This document shows positions 30,063 to 38,772 of a stretch of DNA of 58,868 bases, one piece after another. Source of the DNA: Methylotenera sp. (GTDB lineage: Bacteria; Pseudomonadota; Gammaproteobacteria; Burkholderiales; Methylophilaceae); contig NZ_JAURYU010000054.1 in assembly GCF_030653755.1 (NCBI RefSeq), positions 1 through 58,868 on the forward strand, read 5' to 3'. The notes under the pieces are model-generated. The model was not told where the DNA came from and did not search any database. It worked only from the letters and a program-made list of their open reading frames with translations. The position numbers and the translations under genes were made by a program. Every line of letters begins with the position of its first letter. Positions within the stretch are counted from its first letter, which is position 1.

Positions 30063-31169
30063 TTAAGCTGCATTTGTGTCAGCATCAGCAAAACGCTTGC
30101 CGATTGCAACGAAGCCATCCAGATTTTCAAGAAACACATCAACAAGCTCAGGGTCAAAATGCTTACCCTTGCCTGCGACAATGATATCGCGAGCAACTTC
30201 ACCACTCATCGCAGCTTTGTAAGGACGAACGGAGGTAAGTGCATCATATACATCAGCTAATGCCATAATACGTGCAGATAAAGGAATCTTTTGCCCAGCT
30301 AGTCCATCAGGATAACCACTACCATCCCATTTTTCATGATGCCAACGCGAAATCTCTTTGGCGACCAATAAAAATGGCAATGGCATACTCATTTCGTCTT
30401 CAGCTTTCTGAATCGCATCGCTACCTAATTTAGCGTGCGTTTTCATGATAGTGAATTCTTCTTCAGTTAATTTGCCAGGCTTAAGCAAAATATAATCTGG
30501 GATACCAACCTTGCCGATATCATGCAACGGCGCTGAACGCGCAAGCAAGTCAATATAACGATCGGTCATTAACTCTTTATATTGAGGATGATCTTTTAAA
30601 CCAGACGCCAAAAGGTGAACATAGTTTTGTGTGCGACGTAGGTGGTTTCCAGTTTCTGGGTCACGGATTTCAGCCAGATGCGCTAGCGCTCGAATACTGA
30701 CTTGCTGCGTAAGGTCGTTCTCTGCCATGCGTTTGGCAACCTCAGCTTCTAGTAAATCATTTTCATTCTTAAGCCATTCTCGTGCACGTTTCAGATCTAG
30801 GTGGGTACGCACACGCGCCAACACGACTGCAGGCTTAATTGGCTTAGCAATATAATCCACAGCGCCAAGCCGCAACCCTAACTCTTCATCATCAGACTCA
30901 GACAATGCAGTGACAAATATCACAGGAATATCAGCAGTGGCGGAGTTCTGCTGTAACTTACTCAATACGCTGTAGCCATCAACTTCTGGCATCATGACAT
31001 CTAATAAAATTAAATCAGGTTTAGGGGCTGACTCTGCCACACGCAACGCATTCACCCCTGAAGTCGCTGCCAATACCCGATACGTTGGCATTAACAGCTC
31101 ACTTAATACATGCAAATTCTCCGCAACATCATCAACAATCAGTATGGTTTCTTTTGTTTCTGCAATCAT
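30063..31169 (-). CDS. RpfG-type response regulator with HD-GYP phosphodiesterase
   Basis: 368 residues from ATG 31169; an in-frame TTG start at 31226 would add 19 residues without a good ribosome site. The receiver has ILIVDDV and the phospho-Asp in LILLDVMMPEVDG. The C-terminal HD-GYP domain keeps the metal and signature residues HDIGKVGIPD, KTHAKLGSDAI and HHEKWDGSGYPDGL. HD-GYP domains degrade cyclic di-GMP. It is transcribed just ahead of the giant kinase, so it is the probable receiver of its phosphate, although that kinase has its own receiver and a damaged Hpt. Confidence 0.9.
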   Translation of the reverse strand: MIAETKETILIVDDVAENLHVLSELLMPTYRVLAATSGVNALRVAESAPKPDLILLDVMMPEVDGYSVLSKLQQNSATADIPVIFVTALSESDDEELGLRLGAVDYIAKPIKPAVVLARVRTHLDLKRAREWLKNENDLLEAEVAKRMAENDLTQQVSIRALAHLAEIRDPETGNHLRRTQNYVHLLASGLKDHPQYKELMTDRYIDLLARSAPLHDIGKVGIPDYILLKPGKLTEEEFTIMKTHAKLGSDAIQKAEDEMSMPLPFLLVAKEISRWHHEKWDGSGYPDGLAGQKIPLSARIMALADVYDALTSVRPYKAAMSGEVARDIIVAGKGKHFDPELVDVFLENLDGFVAIGKRFADADTNAA

Positions 31170-31390
31170 ATTAGTCTCTATATTATTGATTTTAGAAATA
31201 ATTTCTACAATTTTACTATCCAACACCGTGACTGACTATCTAACCACAATAAAAGTTTAGTCTATCTATCACCTAAAACCGTGATGAGAGGCATAATAGG
31301 CTTGGCCCCCACACTTTATGTAAGACAACTTCTAATCAATAAAAAAGAGGAAATAACCATAACATCTATATAACTATCTTACATCAAACT

Positions 31391-31717
31391 TCATATAGAT
31401 TGCGCCTCCTTAATTGGCAACAGTATGTAATGCATACCAGTGTATTTAAACGTTTGCTTCAATTCGGCTATTAAACCTTCTAATACAGGAAAACTAGCGT
31501 GCATCATCAATTGCACACGGCTTTGACGGCCAGCCACTTGTTCTAACATGCTCAGTGGCACATCGCCTTCAGCATGGTATCGACCATGCCCACTTACCTT
31601 ACTTGATGTAAAACCAGATAGCTCGTTTTTTTGTAACAATAAATCAACTAATATTTCTTCTAAACTCACTGGCGCAATGAGTATTAATAAGCCTTGCGCA
31701 ATTGTGTCTTGGGTCAT
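31391..31717 (-). CDS. DUF3240 small protein at the end of RND operon 1
   Basis: 108 residues without signal peptide or membrane segment. It resembles the DUF3240 family, usually found after heavy-metal RND pumps; I recall it as related in fold to PII/CutA proteins. It has one His-rich patch (SGHGRYHAEGD). Its start overlaps the pump stop by 4 nt. A role in regulating the pump or sensing its substrate is inferred from this coupling and from the PII-like gene in the same place in RND operon 2. Confidence 0.8.
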   Translation of the reverse strand: MTQDTIAQGLLILIAPVSLEEILVDLLLQKNELSGFTSSKVSGHGRYHAEGDVPLSMLEQVAGRQSRVQLMMHASFPVLEGLIAELKQTFKYTGMHYILLPIKEAQSI

Positions 31718-34700
31718 TTTGCACCCCCATTAAAAAACCTACGATAAAAAATTGGCAACAATACCAACGTCAGCGCGGTTGAACTCACCAATCCGCCAAT
31801 CACCACAATGGCTAAAGGCCGTTGAATTTCAGAGCCAGGACCAGTGGCAAATAGCAAAGGGATTAAGCCAAAGGCAGCAATACTGGCGGTCATCAGCACA
31901 GGTCTTAATCTACGCTTAGCGCCCTCCATTACGATAGAAGCCATTGCCATGCCTTGCGCTTGTAGCTGGTTAAAATAACTGACCATCACAACGCCATTAA
32001 GAACCGCTATACCCAATAAAGCAATAAAGCCCACCGACGCTGGGACGGATAAGTATTCTCCTGAAATCCACAGCGAGAACACGCCGCCAATCATTGCAAA
32101 TGGAATATTGGATAAAATCAATAACGCTTGTTTAATTGACCCAAACGTCGCAAATAACAATAAAAATATCAGGCCAATAGCGACAGGCACAACAACCGCT
32201 AAGCGTGCAGAAGCTCTTTGCTGATTTTCAAACTGCCCACCAAACTTCACAGCGTAGCCTTCATCAAACTTCACTTCCGCTTGCACACGCTGTTTAGCTT
32301 CCTCCACAAAACTGACCAAATCACGGTCACGTACGTTGGCTGTCACTACCACCAAACGCGCACCATGCTCTCTATCCACTTTCACAGGGCCTTCTTCACG
32401 CTCAATTTTAGCCACCGCTGAAAGCGGTATATTCGTACCATTCGCTAGTGTCAGCATTAAATTACCAAAATCTGTAGGCGATGCACGTAAGTCTTGACTA
32501 CCGCGAATCAACACTGGCGTTCGCCTTTGCCCTTCTTGCACCACGCCTAACTGCTTACCTTCAAGCTGTGCGAGCAATATGGATTCAATCTCAGTAATAC
32601 TCAAGCCAAGACGGCCAGCAGCCATACGATCTATTTTAATTTGTAGATATTGCACACCACTATTTTGTGGCGTGTACACATCTTGGCTACCCGCAATAGA
32701 CTCTAAAATTTTAACGATTTGCTGTGCTTTTGCATCGAGTGTAGGTAAATCTGGCCCAAAAATCTTAATGGCCAAATCACCACGTACGCCCAATATCATT
32801 TCATTCACACGCATATCAATCGGCTGCGTAAAGCTATAGGCCAAGCCAGGTAACTGGTTCATTACTTTACGCAACTCATCAATCAATTCATCTTTTGTCG
32901 CCATGCGCCATTCACTCATTGGTTTTAATACTAAAAAGTTATCCGTTTGATTTAGACCCATCGGGTCTAGCCCCAAATCATCAGAACCAACGCGCGAATA
33001 CACGCCTTTCACTTCAGGCACTTGACTTAAAATTGCCCGCTGAACATTCATATCTGTGATGATGGTTTGATTAAGGTTAATAGAAGGCAGCTTCTCTACC
33101 CCAATAATAATGTCACCTTCATCCATCACTGGCATAAAAGTTTTACCTATTTGGGTGTACACCACACCAGTGAACGCAAGCATCACAAGCGCAGCAATAA
33201 CAATCACTTTTGCATGCGCCAAACACCAGATCAATACTGGCTCATAAATGACCAATGCCTTGCGCACCAACCAAGGGTTGTCATGGCTGACTTCTTTTAA
33301 CAAGAATGAAGATAACACAGGAATTACCGTCAACGACAATATAAGCGAGCCAGCTAAAGCAAACATAATCGTCAATGCGACAGGTGTAAATAATTTACCT
33401 TCTAAGCCCTGCAATGTCAGCAAAGGTAAAAATACAGTAATAATAATGAGCACGCCCGCAGTAACAGGCACACTAACCTCACGCACTGCGCGATAAATAA
33501 TATGCATGCGTGGTAAAGAGCCAGCACGTTCTTTATCAGCTAAATGCGAGACGATATTTTCTACTACCACGACTGCAGCATCTACCAACATGCCTATTGC
33601 AATGGCAAGCCCACCTAAGCTCATTAAATTAGCAGACATGCCGAAATTGCGCATTAATAGAAAGGTAAACAATGCAGAAAGTGGCAGAATAAAAGCAATG
33701 GTGAGTGCTGCTCTAAAATCACCCAAAAACAAAACTAACAGAATTAACACAAGCACGACAGCCTCTAACAATGCTTTCGTCACAGTATTAACCGCACGCT
33801 CAACCAAACTACCACGATCATAAAACACATTAATCTTGACGCTCTTTGGTAACTGCGGGGCTATTTCAGCTAGCTTAGCTTTTACCCCCTCAACCACTTT
33901 TTGTGCATTTGCTCCGCGCAAACCCAACACCAACCCTTGAACAGATTCACTATCACCATTACTGGTCACAGCACCATACCGTGTAATAGCGCCAATACGC
34001 ACAGTGGCAACATCTGCCACTTTCACTGACATACCTTGTTCTGTGCGTACGATAGTGTTCTCAACATCTTCAATGCTTTTAAAACCACCTTCTGAACGCA
34101 CTAATAATGAACCCTCACCATCATTCAAGCGCCCTGCACCACCGTTTCGGTTATTCGTCTGAAGCACCTCTTGCAAACGATCTATCGCCACGCCTCGCGC
34201 ATACATCCGTGCGTTGTCTGGTACGATTTCAAAACTACGTACTAATCCACCCAGCACGTTCACATCCGCCACACCAGCAACCGTGCGCAACTGGGGGCGA
34301 ATCACCCAGTCAAGCAAGCTTCGTCGCTCTTGCAGGCTAAGCTCATCACTCTCTACAGTAAACATAAACATTTCGCCTAGCGGCGTTGTCATTGGCGCCA
34401 TGCCACCAGAGGCATTATCAGGCAAATTGGCCCAGACAGCATTTATGCGCTCTGAGACTTGTTGCCTAGCCCAATAGATATCGGTTCCGTCTTCAAAATC
34501 CACCGTAATGTCAGTAAGTGCATACTTAGCCACAGAGCGTAATCCTACTTGATGCGGCACACCTAACATTTCAACTTCAATCGGTGCGGTAATTCTTGCT
34601 TCAACTTCCTCTGGCGTCATACCAGGGGCTTTAACAATAATTTTAACTTGTGTAGAAGACACATCAGGAAAGGCATCAATCGGCAAAGCCTGATAAGCCA

Positions 34701-34788
34701 ACACACCTGCGGCCGCTAAACCGAGCGTAGCAATAATCATTAACAGCCGTTGAGTTAATGCAAACTGAATAAGTTTAGCTAGCATCAT
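31714..34788 (-). CDS. Heavy-metal RND efflux pump, CzcA/CusA family (operon 1)
   Basis: 1024 residues with the usual 12-helix RND layout and two large periplasmic loops. The start is LAKLIQFALTQRLLMIIATLGL, with the early motif DAFPDVSSTQVKI. The proton-relay helix is AIGMLVDAAVVVVENIVSH, and late motifs include ATGPGSEIQRPLAIVVIGG. The AIGMLVDAAVVVVEN sequence places it in the heavy-metal (HME) group but does not by itself tell copper/silver from cobalt/zinc/nickel. It overlaps the adaptor gene by 4 nt. Confidence 0.92.
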   Translation of the reverse strand: MMLAKLIQFALTQRLLMIIATLGLAAAGVLAYQALPIDAFPDVSSTQVKIIVKAPGMTPEEVEARITAPIEVEMLGVPHQVGLRSVAKYALTDITVDFEDGTDIYWARQQVSERINAVWANLPDNASGGMAPMTTPLGEMFMFTVESDELSLQERRSLLDWVIRPQLRTVAGVADVNVLGGLVRSFEIVPDNARMYARGVAIDRLQEVLQTNNRNGGAGRLNDGEGSLLVRSEGGFKSIEDVENTIVRTEQGMSVKVADVATVRIGAITRYGAVTSNGDSESVQGLVLGLRGANAQKVVEGVKAKLAEIAPQLPKSVKINVFYDRGSLVERAVNTVTKALLEAVVLVLILLVLFLGDFRAALTIAFILPLSALFTFLLMRNFGMSANLMSLGGLAIAIGMLVDAAVVVVENIVSHLADKERAGSLPRMHIIYRAVREVSVPVTAGVLIIITVFLPLLTLQGLEGKLFTPVALTIMFALAGSLILSLTVIPVLSSFLLKEVSHDNPWLVRKALVIYEPVLIWCLAHAKVIVIAALVMLAFTGVVYTQIGKTFMPVMDEGDIIIGVEKLPSINLNQTIITDMNVQRAILSQVPEVKGVYSRVGSDDLGLDPMGLNQTDNFLVLKPMSEWRMATKDELIDELRKVMNQLPGLAYSFTQPIDMRVNEMILGVRGDLAIKIFGPDLPTLDAKAQQIVKILESIAGSQDVYTPQNSGVQYLQIKIDRMAAGRLGLSITEIESILLAQLEGKQLGVVQEGQRRTPVLIRGSQDLRASPTDFGNLMLTLANGTNIPLSAVAKIEREEGPVKVDREHGARLVVVTANVRDRDLVSFVEEAKQRVQAEVKFDEGYAVKFGGQFENQQRASARLAVVVPVAIGLIFLLLFATFGSIKQALLILSNIPFAMIGGVFSLWISGEYLSVPASVGFIALLGIAVLNGVVMVSYFNQLQAQGMAMASIVMEGAKRRLRPVLMTASIAAFGLIPLLFATGPGSEIQRPLAIVVIGGLVSSTALTLVLLPIFYRRFFNGGAK

Positions 34789-35873
34789 TCAGCTCCTAAA
34801 CCCAACCAAGTACCTTTAATTGCAGCAATACCCGTCACTGCAATTTTTTCTGTGCCAACAAACGGTGCGTCAACGACAGCATCATCCCCTTGCTCTGAAA
34901 TAATCGTCACTTTAATCGGTTTAAACCCTGTCTTAGTCTGTACAAAAACTAATGCATTAGTGCCTTGCCTTGCAAGTGCTGACTTTGGCACACTAAAATA
35001 CTGTGATTGACCACCTAGGTTAATTTCCGCCTCGACAAACTGCCCTGGAGATAACTTTTCTGCACCTTTTGTAATTTCAGCACGCAAATGCAAAGTTTGA
35101 TCCGCTTTATTCACACTACGAATCACAGCGATCAAATGCCCACTCGCTTGCAATTTAGGTACCTGAACTTGCATCCCCTCTTTAACAAACGGCAAGCCTT
35201 CAAGCGGCGCGTGAATTTCAAGCCAAAGTGGCGACAATTTTGCAATTCGATACAAGGGCATCGCCATATCAACACGCTGCCCAGTGGTCACCATTTGCTC
35301 CAACACTTGTCCAGAAATTGGTGCAACCAAACTGATTCCACTTTGCATCCCTGTTGATGGGCTTAGCTTTGAAATAGCCCCATCGCCCATCCCTGCCAAC
35401 CTTAATGCCTGTTTACTCTGGGCTAAATTAGCGCTAGCCTCATCATGCGCACTTTCAGTTTCCAAATATCGACGCTGCGCAATAATGCCGTCCTTCAACA
35501 ATTCGGTATCCCTTGCCAAAGCTTTTGCCGCAAGTCTCTTTTGCGTTAGCGCCTGTAAATAATCACGCTGCAAACCTAATAAGTCTGGGCTAATCAAATG
35601 TGCAATCACTTGCCCCTTCTTAACTGTCTGTCCTGCTGCAACATGCATTTGGTCTAGCAAACCTGACTGTGGCGCGCTGACAATGCGCTCCTGACCAACT
35701 GGAATAACGATTTCAGCTGGAAAACGGCGGCTACTCAATAAATTATTTTTACCGATAGGACTAACGACCACGCCCAAGCTTTTCTGTTGTGCCAAGCTCA
35801 TTAATATATCGGCCGCCTGTGCATTGCCACTCAAAATGACCAACGTGGCAATCAATGATAAAAGATAGTTCAT
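34785..35873 (-). CDS. RND periplasmic adaptor (membrane-fusion protein), operon 1
   Basis: 362 residues from the ATG at 35873, preceded by TAGGAG; this start overlaps the outer-membrane-factor stop by 4 nt. A signal peptide ends NAQA. The order is beta-barrel, lipoyl half (QSGLLDQMHVAAGQTVKKGQVIAHL), alpha-hairpin (about 130-190), second lipoyl half (LVAPISGQVLEQMVTTGQRV) and C-terminal barrel. It links the pump to the outer-membrane channel. It lacks the His-rich N-terminal metal domain seen in some CusB/CzcB proteins. Confidence 0.9.
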   Translation of the reverse strand: MNYLLSLIATLVILSGNAQAADILMSLAQQKSLGVVVSPIGKNNLLSSRRFPAEIVIPVGQERIVSAPQSGLLDQMHVAAGQTVKKGQVIAHLISPDLLGLQRDYLQALTQKRLAAKALARDTELLKDGIIAQRRYLETESAHDEASANLAQSKQALRLAGMGDGAISKLSPSTGMQSGISLVAPISGQVLEQMVTTGQRVDMAMPLYRIAKLSPLWLEIHAPLEGLPFVKEGMQVQVPKLQASGHLIAVIRSVNKADQTLHLRAEITKGAEKLSPGQFVEAEINLGGQSQYFSVPKSALARQGTNALVFVQTKTGFKPIKVTIISEQGDDAVVDAPFVGTEKIAVTGIAAIKGTWLGLGAE

Positions 35874-37168
35874 GGCAACACTCCTACTGTTTGGTTGTAG
35901 CGGGCAACATCCCACTGCACTTGTATTTTCTGACTGGCAAATATGCGTTCAGATTCAAAAGCTCGCGCTTGCACTCTTAATAAGCTGACCAAGTCCGTCT
36001 CACCTAATTGGAACGCTTTACGTGCTAGCCTGACGCTCTCATCAGCAATCGTATTTTGCTGACTTGCCAAAACCAGCTCAGCACGGCTGACTTCTAAATT
36101 ATGTTCAGCTTCATGCATGGCTGTTTCTAAAGTATATTGAAGTGCTGCCTGCTCACTTAAGGCATTGCCTACCACCTGCTCGGCTGCTGCTTTAATCGGT
36201 GCAGCACGCGTATCGCCACCAAAGGGGATGCGTAACTTAACGCCTACACTTTCGTTGGCAGCCACATCAAACGCACCCTTAATACTGCGCATATTCAATA
36301 ACACTTGAAGATTCTCGCGCCCCTCTACCTGCGCAAGCTCTCGTTCAGTCTGTGCCAGGTTAAGCTTAGATTGAGCCTCAAGCCATATTGGTGATTGCTG
36401 ATAATCACTTAAAGTAGATTGTTGCTCTGTAAACTCAGCAGGTACTTCTTTTAGGCCTGTAAGCACATAATAACGGTGGCGCGCATGCATCACCTCAGCT
36501 TCAGCGCGCAAATGTTCTTGCTCAGCACGTAAAGATTCTTGTTGTGTCAGCATCACATCCGTTTTAGGCACTTCACCTGCTAAGAATCTTTTTTCCACAT
36601 CTAGTTGAAGTTGATTGGCGACCTTCAACCTATTGATAGCAAGCACTAACTGACTCTCGCTCAAAGCCAGTGACCAAAGCACATCGCGCAGCAAACCAGC
36701 CACCTGAAGCTTCAAACTTTCACGACTAGCCGTCAACGTGCTACTGCCCACGTCAGCAACTTTTAGGCGCTTATCACGCTGACTTGGCATCCAAACAGGT
36801 AGCTCCAACTCAGCTTGCCACTCACGCTCACCGCGTCCACCACCCAACGCATCATTTTGATGCATCACACTCATTGCGGGCGCTGATGGCAACATGGCAT
36901 GGGCGAGTGTATTTTTCGAGGCGACCCAAACATCCCTAGACTGCAATGTAGACTGCATAGGGTTTCGAATGAACGTTTTCTCTAACACCTCAGATAAACG
37001 CAGGTTTGGATTTACCTTTAGCGTATCTAGGTGGCGACCCTGATTAATATCAGCACTTAAAGATAAAGACACAGGCGCACTTTCAATGAGCATAGGCTCA
37101 GCATGAAGCATATTGAATAAACTTGCAGAGAACGCTATTACTAACCAGTATCGGCAGAAAATAGACAT
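35870..37168 (-). CDS. TolC/CzcC-type outer-membrane factor, operon 1
   Basis: 432 residues. A signal peptide ends about MLHA, followed by two long helical repeats of the outer-membrane efflux protein family (LRLSEVLEKTFIRNPMQ, KAFQLGETDLVSLLRVQARAFESE). It forms the exit duct of the tripartite heavy-metal pump. It is the first of three overlapping genes (factor, adaptor, pump), with a small exported protein gene 64 bp upstream. Confidence 0.9.
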   Translation of the reverse strand: MSIFCRYWLVIAFSASLFNMLHAEPMLIESAPVSLSLSADINQGRHLDTLKVNPNLRLSEVLEKTFIRNPMQSTLQSRDVWVASKNTLAHAMLPSAPAMSVMHQNDALGGGRGEREWQAELELPVWMPSQRDKRLKVADVGSSTLTASRESLKLQVAGLLRDVLWSLALSESQLVLAINRLKVANQLQLDVEKRFLAGEVPKTDVMLTQQESLRAEQEHLRAEAEVMHARHRYYVLTGLKEVPAEFTEQQSTLSDYQQSPIWLEAQSKLNLAQTERELAQVEGRENLQVLLNMRSIKGAFDVAANESVGVKLRIPFGGDTRAAPIKAAAEQVVGNALSEQAALQYTLETAMHEAEHNLEVSRAELVLASQQNTIADESVRLARKAFQLGETDLVSLLRVQARAFESERIFASQKIQVQWDVARYNQTVGVLP

Positions 37169-37232
37169 AACACACTCCTAAAAAAACATAAAATCACCTG
37201 TGATTAATACAGATGTTAATACTCAAGCTTTT

Positions 37233-37619
37233 TTAGAAAAGAGGTGGGGCGCGCGGCCCAGCGAGAGACTTTAAAAAGAGGGGGATACTGACATGAGCAG
37301 TACGCTCATAGCGATAACGTCGAACAGAGAGGATCAACAGAGGGATAATAAAAAGCATTAAAAATAAAGGCACAGGCAATGCCTCCATATTTTTAACCAA
37401 AGCCTTATTAACCCCAATAGTCTCTATGTCACTAATATTTTTAAGCGTATGCACATTATCTTGAAATTCAAATAAACCTGCATCATGCATATGTAAACCA
37501 TGTCCATCAGCATAAGTATCCGCTTGAACATGCGCGTGGATAAAAGGCGTAAAAGCTTGCAATATCGCAAACCAAACCACGACTATCCACAACAGTTTTT
37601 TATTTAAACCTTTTAGCAT
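37233..37619 (-). CDS. Small exported/membrane protein ahead of RND operon 1
   Basis: 128 residues. An N-terminal signal or anchor (LLWIVVVWFAILQAFTPFIHA) is followed by a His/Asp-rich segment (HVQADTYADGHGLHMHD) that could bind metal. A membrane helix (VPLFLMLFIIPLLILSV) and a basic tail ending GPRAPPLF complete it. Small proteins with a similar Arg-Pro-Pro tail sit ahead of some RND metal pumps; the function is unknown to me. The 103 bp upstream hold a direct repeat ACCTAAGT (37664 and 37679). Confidence 0.65.
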   Translation of the reverse strand: MLKGLNKKLLWIVVVWFAILQAFTPFIHAHVQADTYADGHGLHMHDAGLFEFQDNVHTLKNISDIETIGVNKALVKNMEALPVPLFLMLFIIPLLILSVRRYRYERTAHVSIPLFLKSLAGPRAPPLF

Positions 37620-37722
37620 AAACTAAATGTATCAGCTAATAAGCGTGATGACAAACGAATTACACCTAAGTGACTAATACCTAAGTTACGTTAGATACGT
37701 TTTTACGGGATACGTTTTATAT

Positions 37723-37980
37723 TTAATACGATCTTTTTCTAGGGGTATAAGTATGGTGGCTATCAATATGCCTAAATGTGATACGTCCGTTATTCACATC
37801 ATACGGTGATAGCTCAAGCGTCACTTTATCGCCTGCTAAAATACGAATGTGGTTTTTTTTCATCTTACCACCCGTGTAGGCAACCAAGGTGTGACCATTA
37901 TCTAAGGTCACGCGGTAACGTGAATCAGGTAATATCTCCATTACCACACCACTCATTTCAATTAATTCTTCTTTTGCCAT
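37723..37980 (-). CDS. infA: Translation initiation factor IF-1, longer second-type copy
   Basis: 85 residues with the S1/OB fold of IF-1 ([64 protein letters not shown]). The C-terminal extension ([13 protein letters not shown]) is absent from the ~72-residue ribosomal-operon IF-1. Many Betaproteobacteria carry such a second copy. It lies apart from ribosomal protein genes and is divergent from cspA, hinting at a role in cold or stress translation (inference). Confidence 0.93.
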   Translation of the reverse strand: MAKEELIEMSGVVMEILPDSRYRVTLDNGHTLVAYTGGKMKKNHIRILAGDKVTLELSPYDVNNGRITFRHIDSHHTYTPRKRSY

Positions 37981-38210
37981 TGCTTTGCTCCAAAATCATG
38001 TAAGACCCGTGTTAAAGCAAAAAGCTAATCAAAAGTTGATGCAATCGTAAAACATTGGGTATAGTGAGTATAAAAATAATTTACGAAAGCACTACCTAAC
38101 GCACGCGCACTATAGCGCCACACGCTTAATTTAGCAAGCTAAACAGTTAAATAAGTGCCTGATTTTTATCACTATCAAGCATTACCCTATAAATATAATG
38201 CAAATTGTGC

Positions 38211-38239
38211 TTGACAGCTTCCCAATTAGTCCGTAAAAA
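38211..38239 (+). promoter_or_regulatory. Probable cspA promoter with ~100-nt 5' leader
   Basis: TTGACA (38211-38216), a 17-nt spacer and TAAAAA (38234-38239) form a plausible sigma-70 promoter. Transcription from about 38246 gives a leader of roughly 100 nt, typical of cold-shock genes, containing ACCC-N8-GGGT and a pyrimidine run before the ribosome site. The rest of the infA-cspA gap (37981-38348, 368 bp) shows no gene. Confidence 0.5.
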
Positions 38240-38348
38240 GCAATGTAGGCGTTTGAATTTTTAATTTTTTGGTCTTTCGTAGATTGATAGTATTTAAAAA
38301 CCCGAACTTTCAGGGTGCCTCCCTTTTTTAAAAAGTATGGAATAAGAT

Positions 38349-38552
38349 ATGGCAACAGGTTTAGTAAAATGGTTTAATGACTCTAAAGGTTTTGGTTTCA
38401 TTACTCCTGACGCAGGCGGTGACGATTTATTCGCACATTTCTCAGCTATCAACGATAGCGGCTACAAAAGTTTGAAAGAAAACGATCGCGTATCTTTCGA
38501 CGTGACTGACGGACCAAAAGGTAAACAAGCTTCTAATATTCAGAAGGTTTAG
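38349..38552 (+). CDS. cspA: Cold-shock protein CspA family
   Basis: 67 residues with both RNA-binding motifs intact (KGFGFITP and DLFAHFSAI), starting [17 protein letters not shown]. It binds single-stranded RNA and DNA and melts secondary structure, helping translation. A single gene with its own promoter and a strong terminator immediately downstream. Confidence 0.97.
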   Translation: MATGLVKWFNDSKGFGFITPDAGGDDLFAHFSAINDSGYKSLKENDRVSFDVTDGPKGKQASNIQKV

Positions 38553-38570
38553 TACTTAAAGAATCCATTT

Positions 38571-38600
38571 AAAATGACCCTTTATCGGGTCATTTTTTTT
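38571..38600 (+). terminator. Rho-independent terminator of cspA
   Basis: AAAATGACCC and GGGTCATTTT form a 10-bp stem around TTTATC, followed by a run of T residues. Confidence 0.88.
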
Positions 38601-38772
38601 GTCTACTTTTTGCTAACTCAATTTTTTTGCTAACTCAATGTTTCATGAATGCCAAACTACAGTAGTTAAAATAAATATTTGTTGTCAAATTAACCCCAGA
38701 GTAAGATGATGGCTTGTTACAAGTTAAACAAAATGTAACAATCACCCAAAAGGATTAATCAGCACGGATCTT

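Noticed and set aside
30063-31226. HD-GYP regulator starting at TTG 31226
   Set aside because: No ribosome site precedes it and the extra 19 residues lie outside the receiver fold; ATG 31169 begins just before the receiver.
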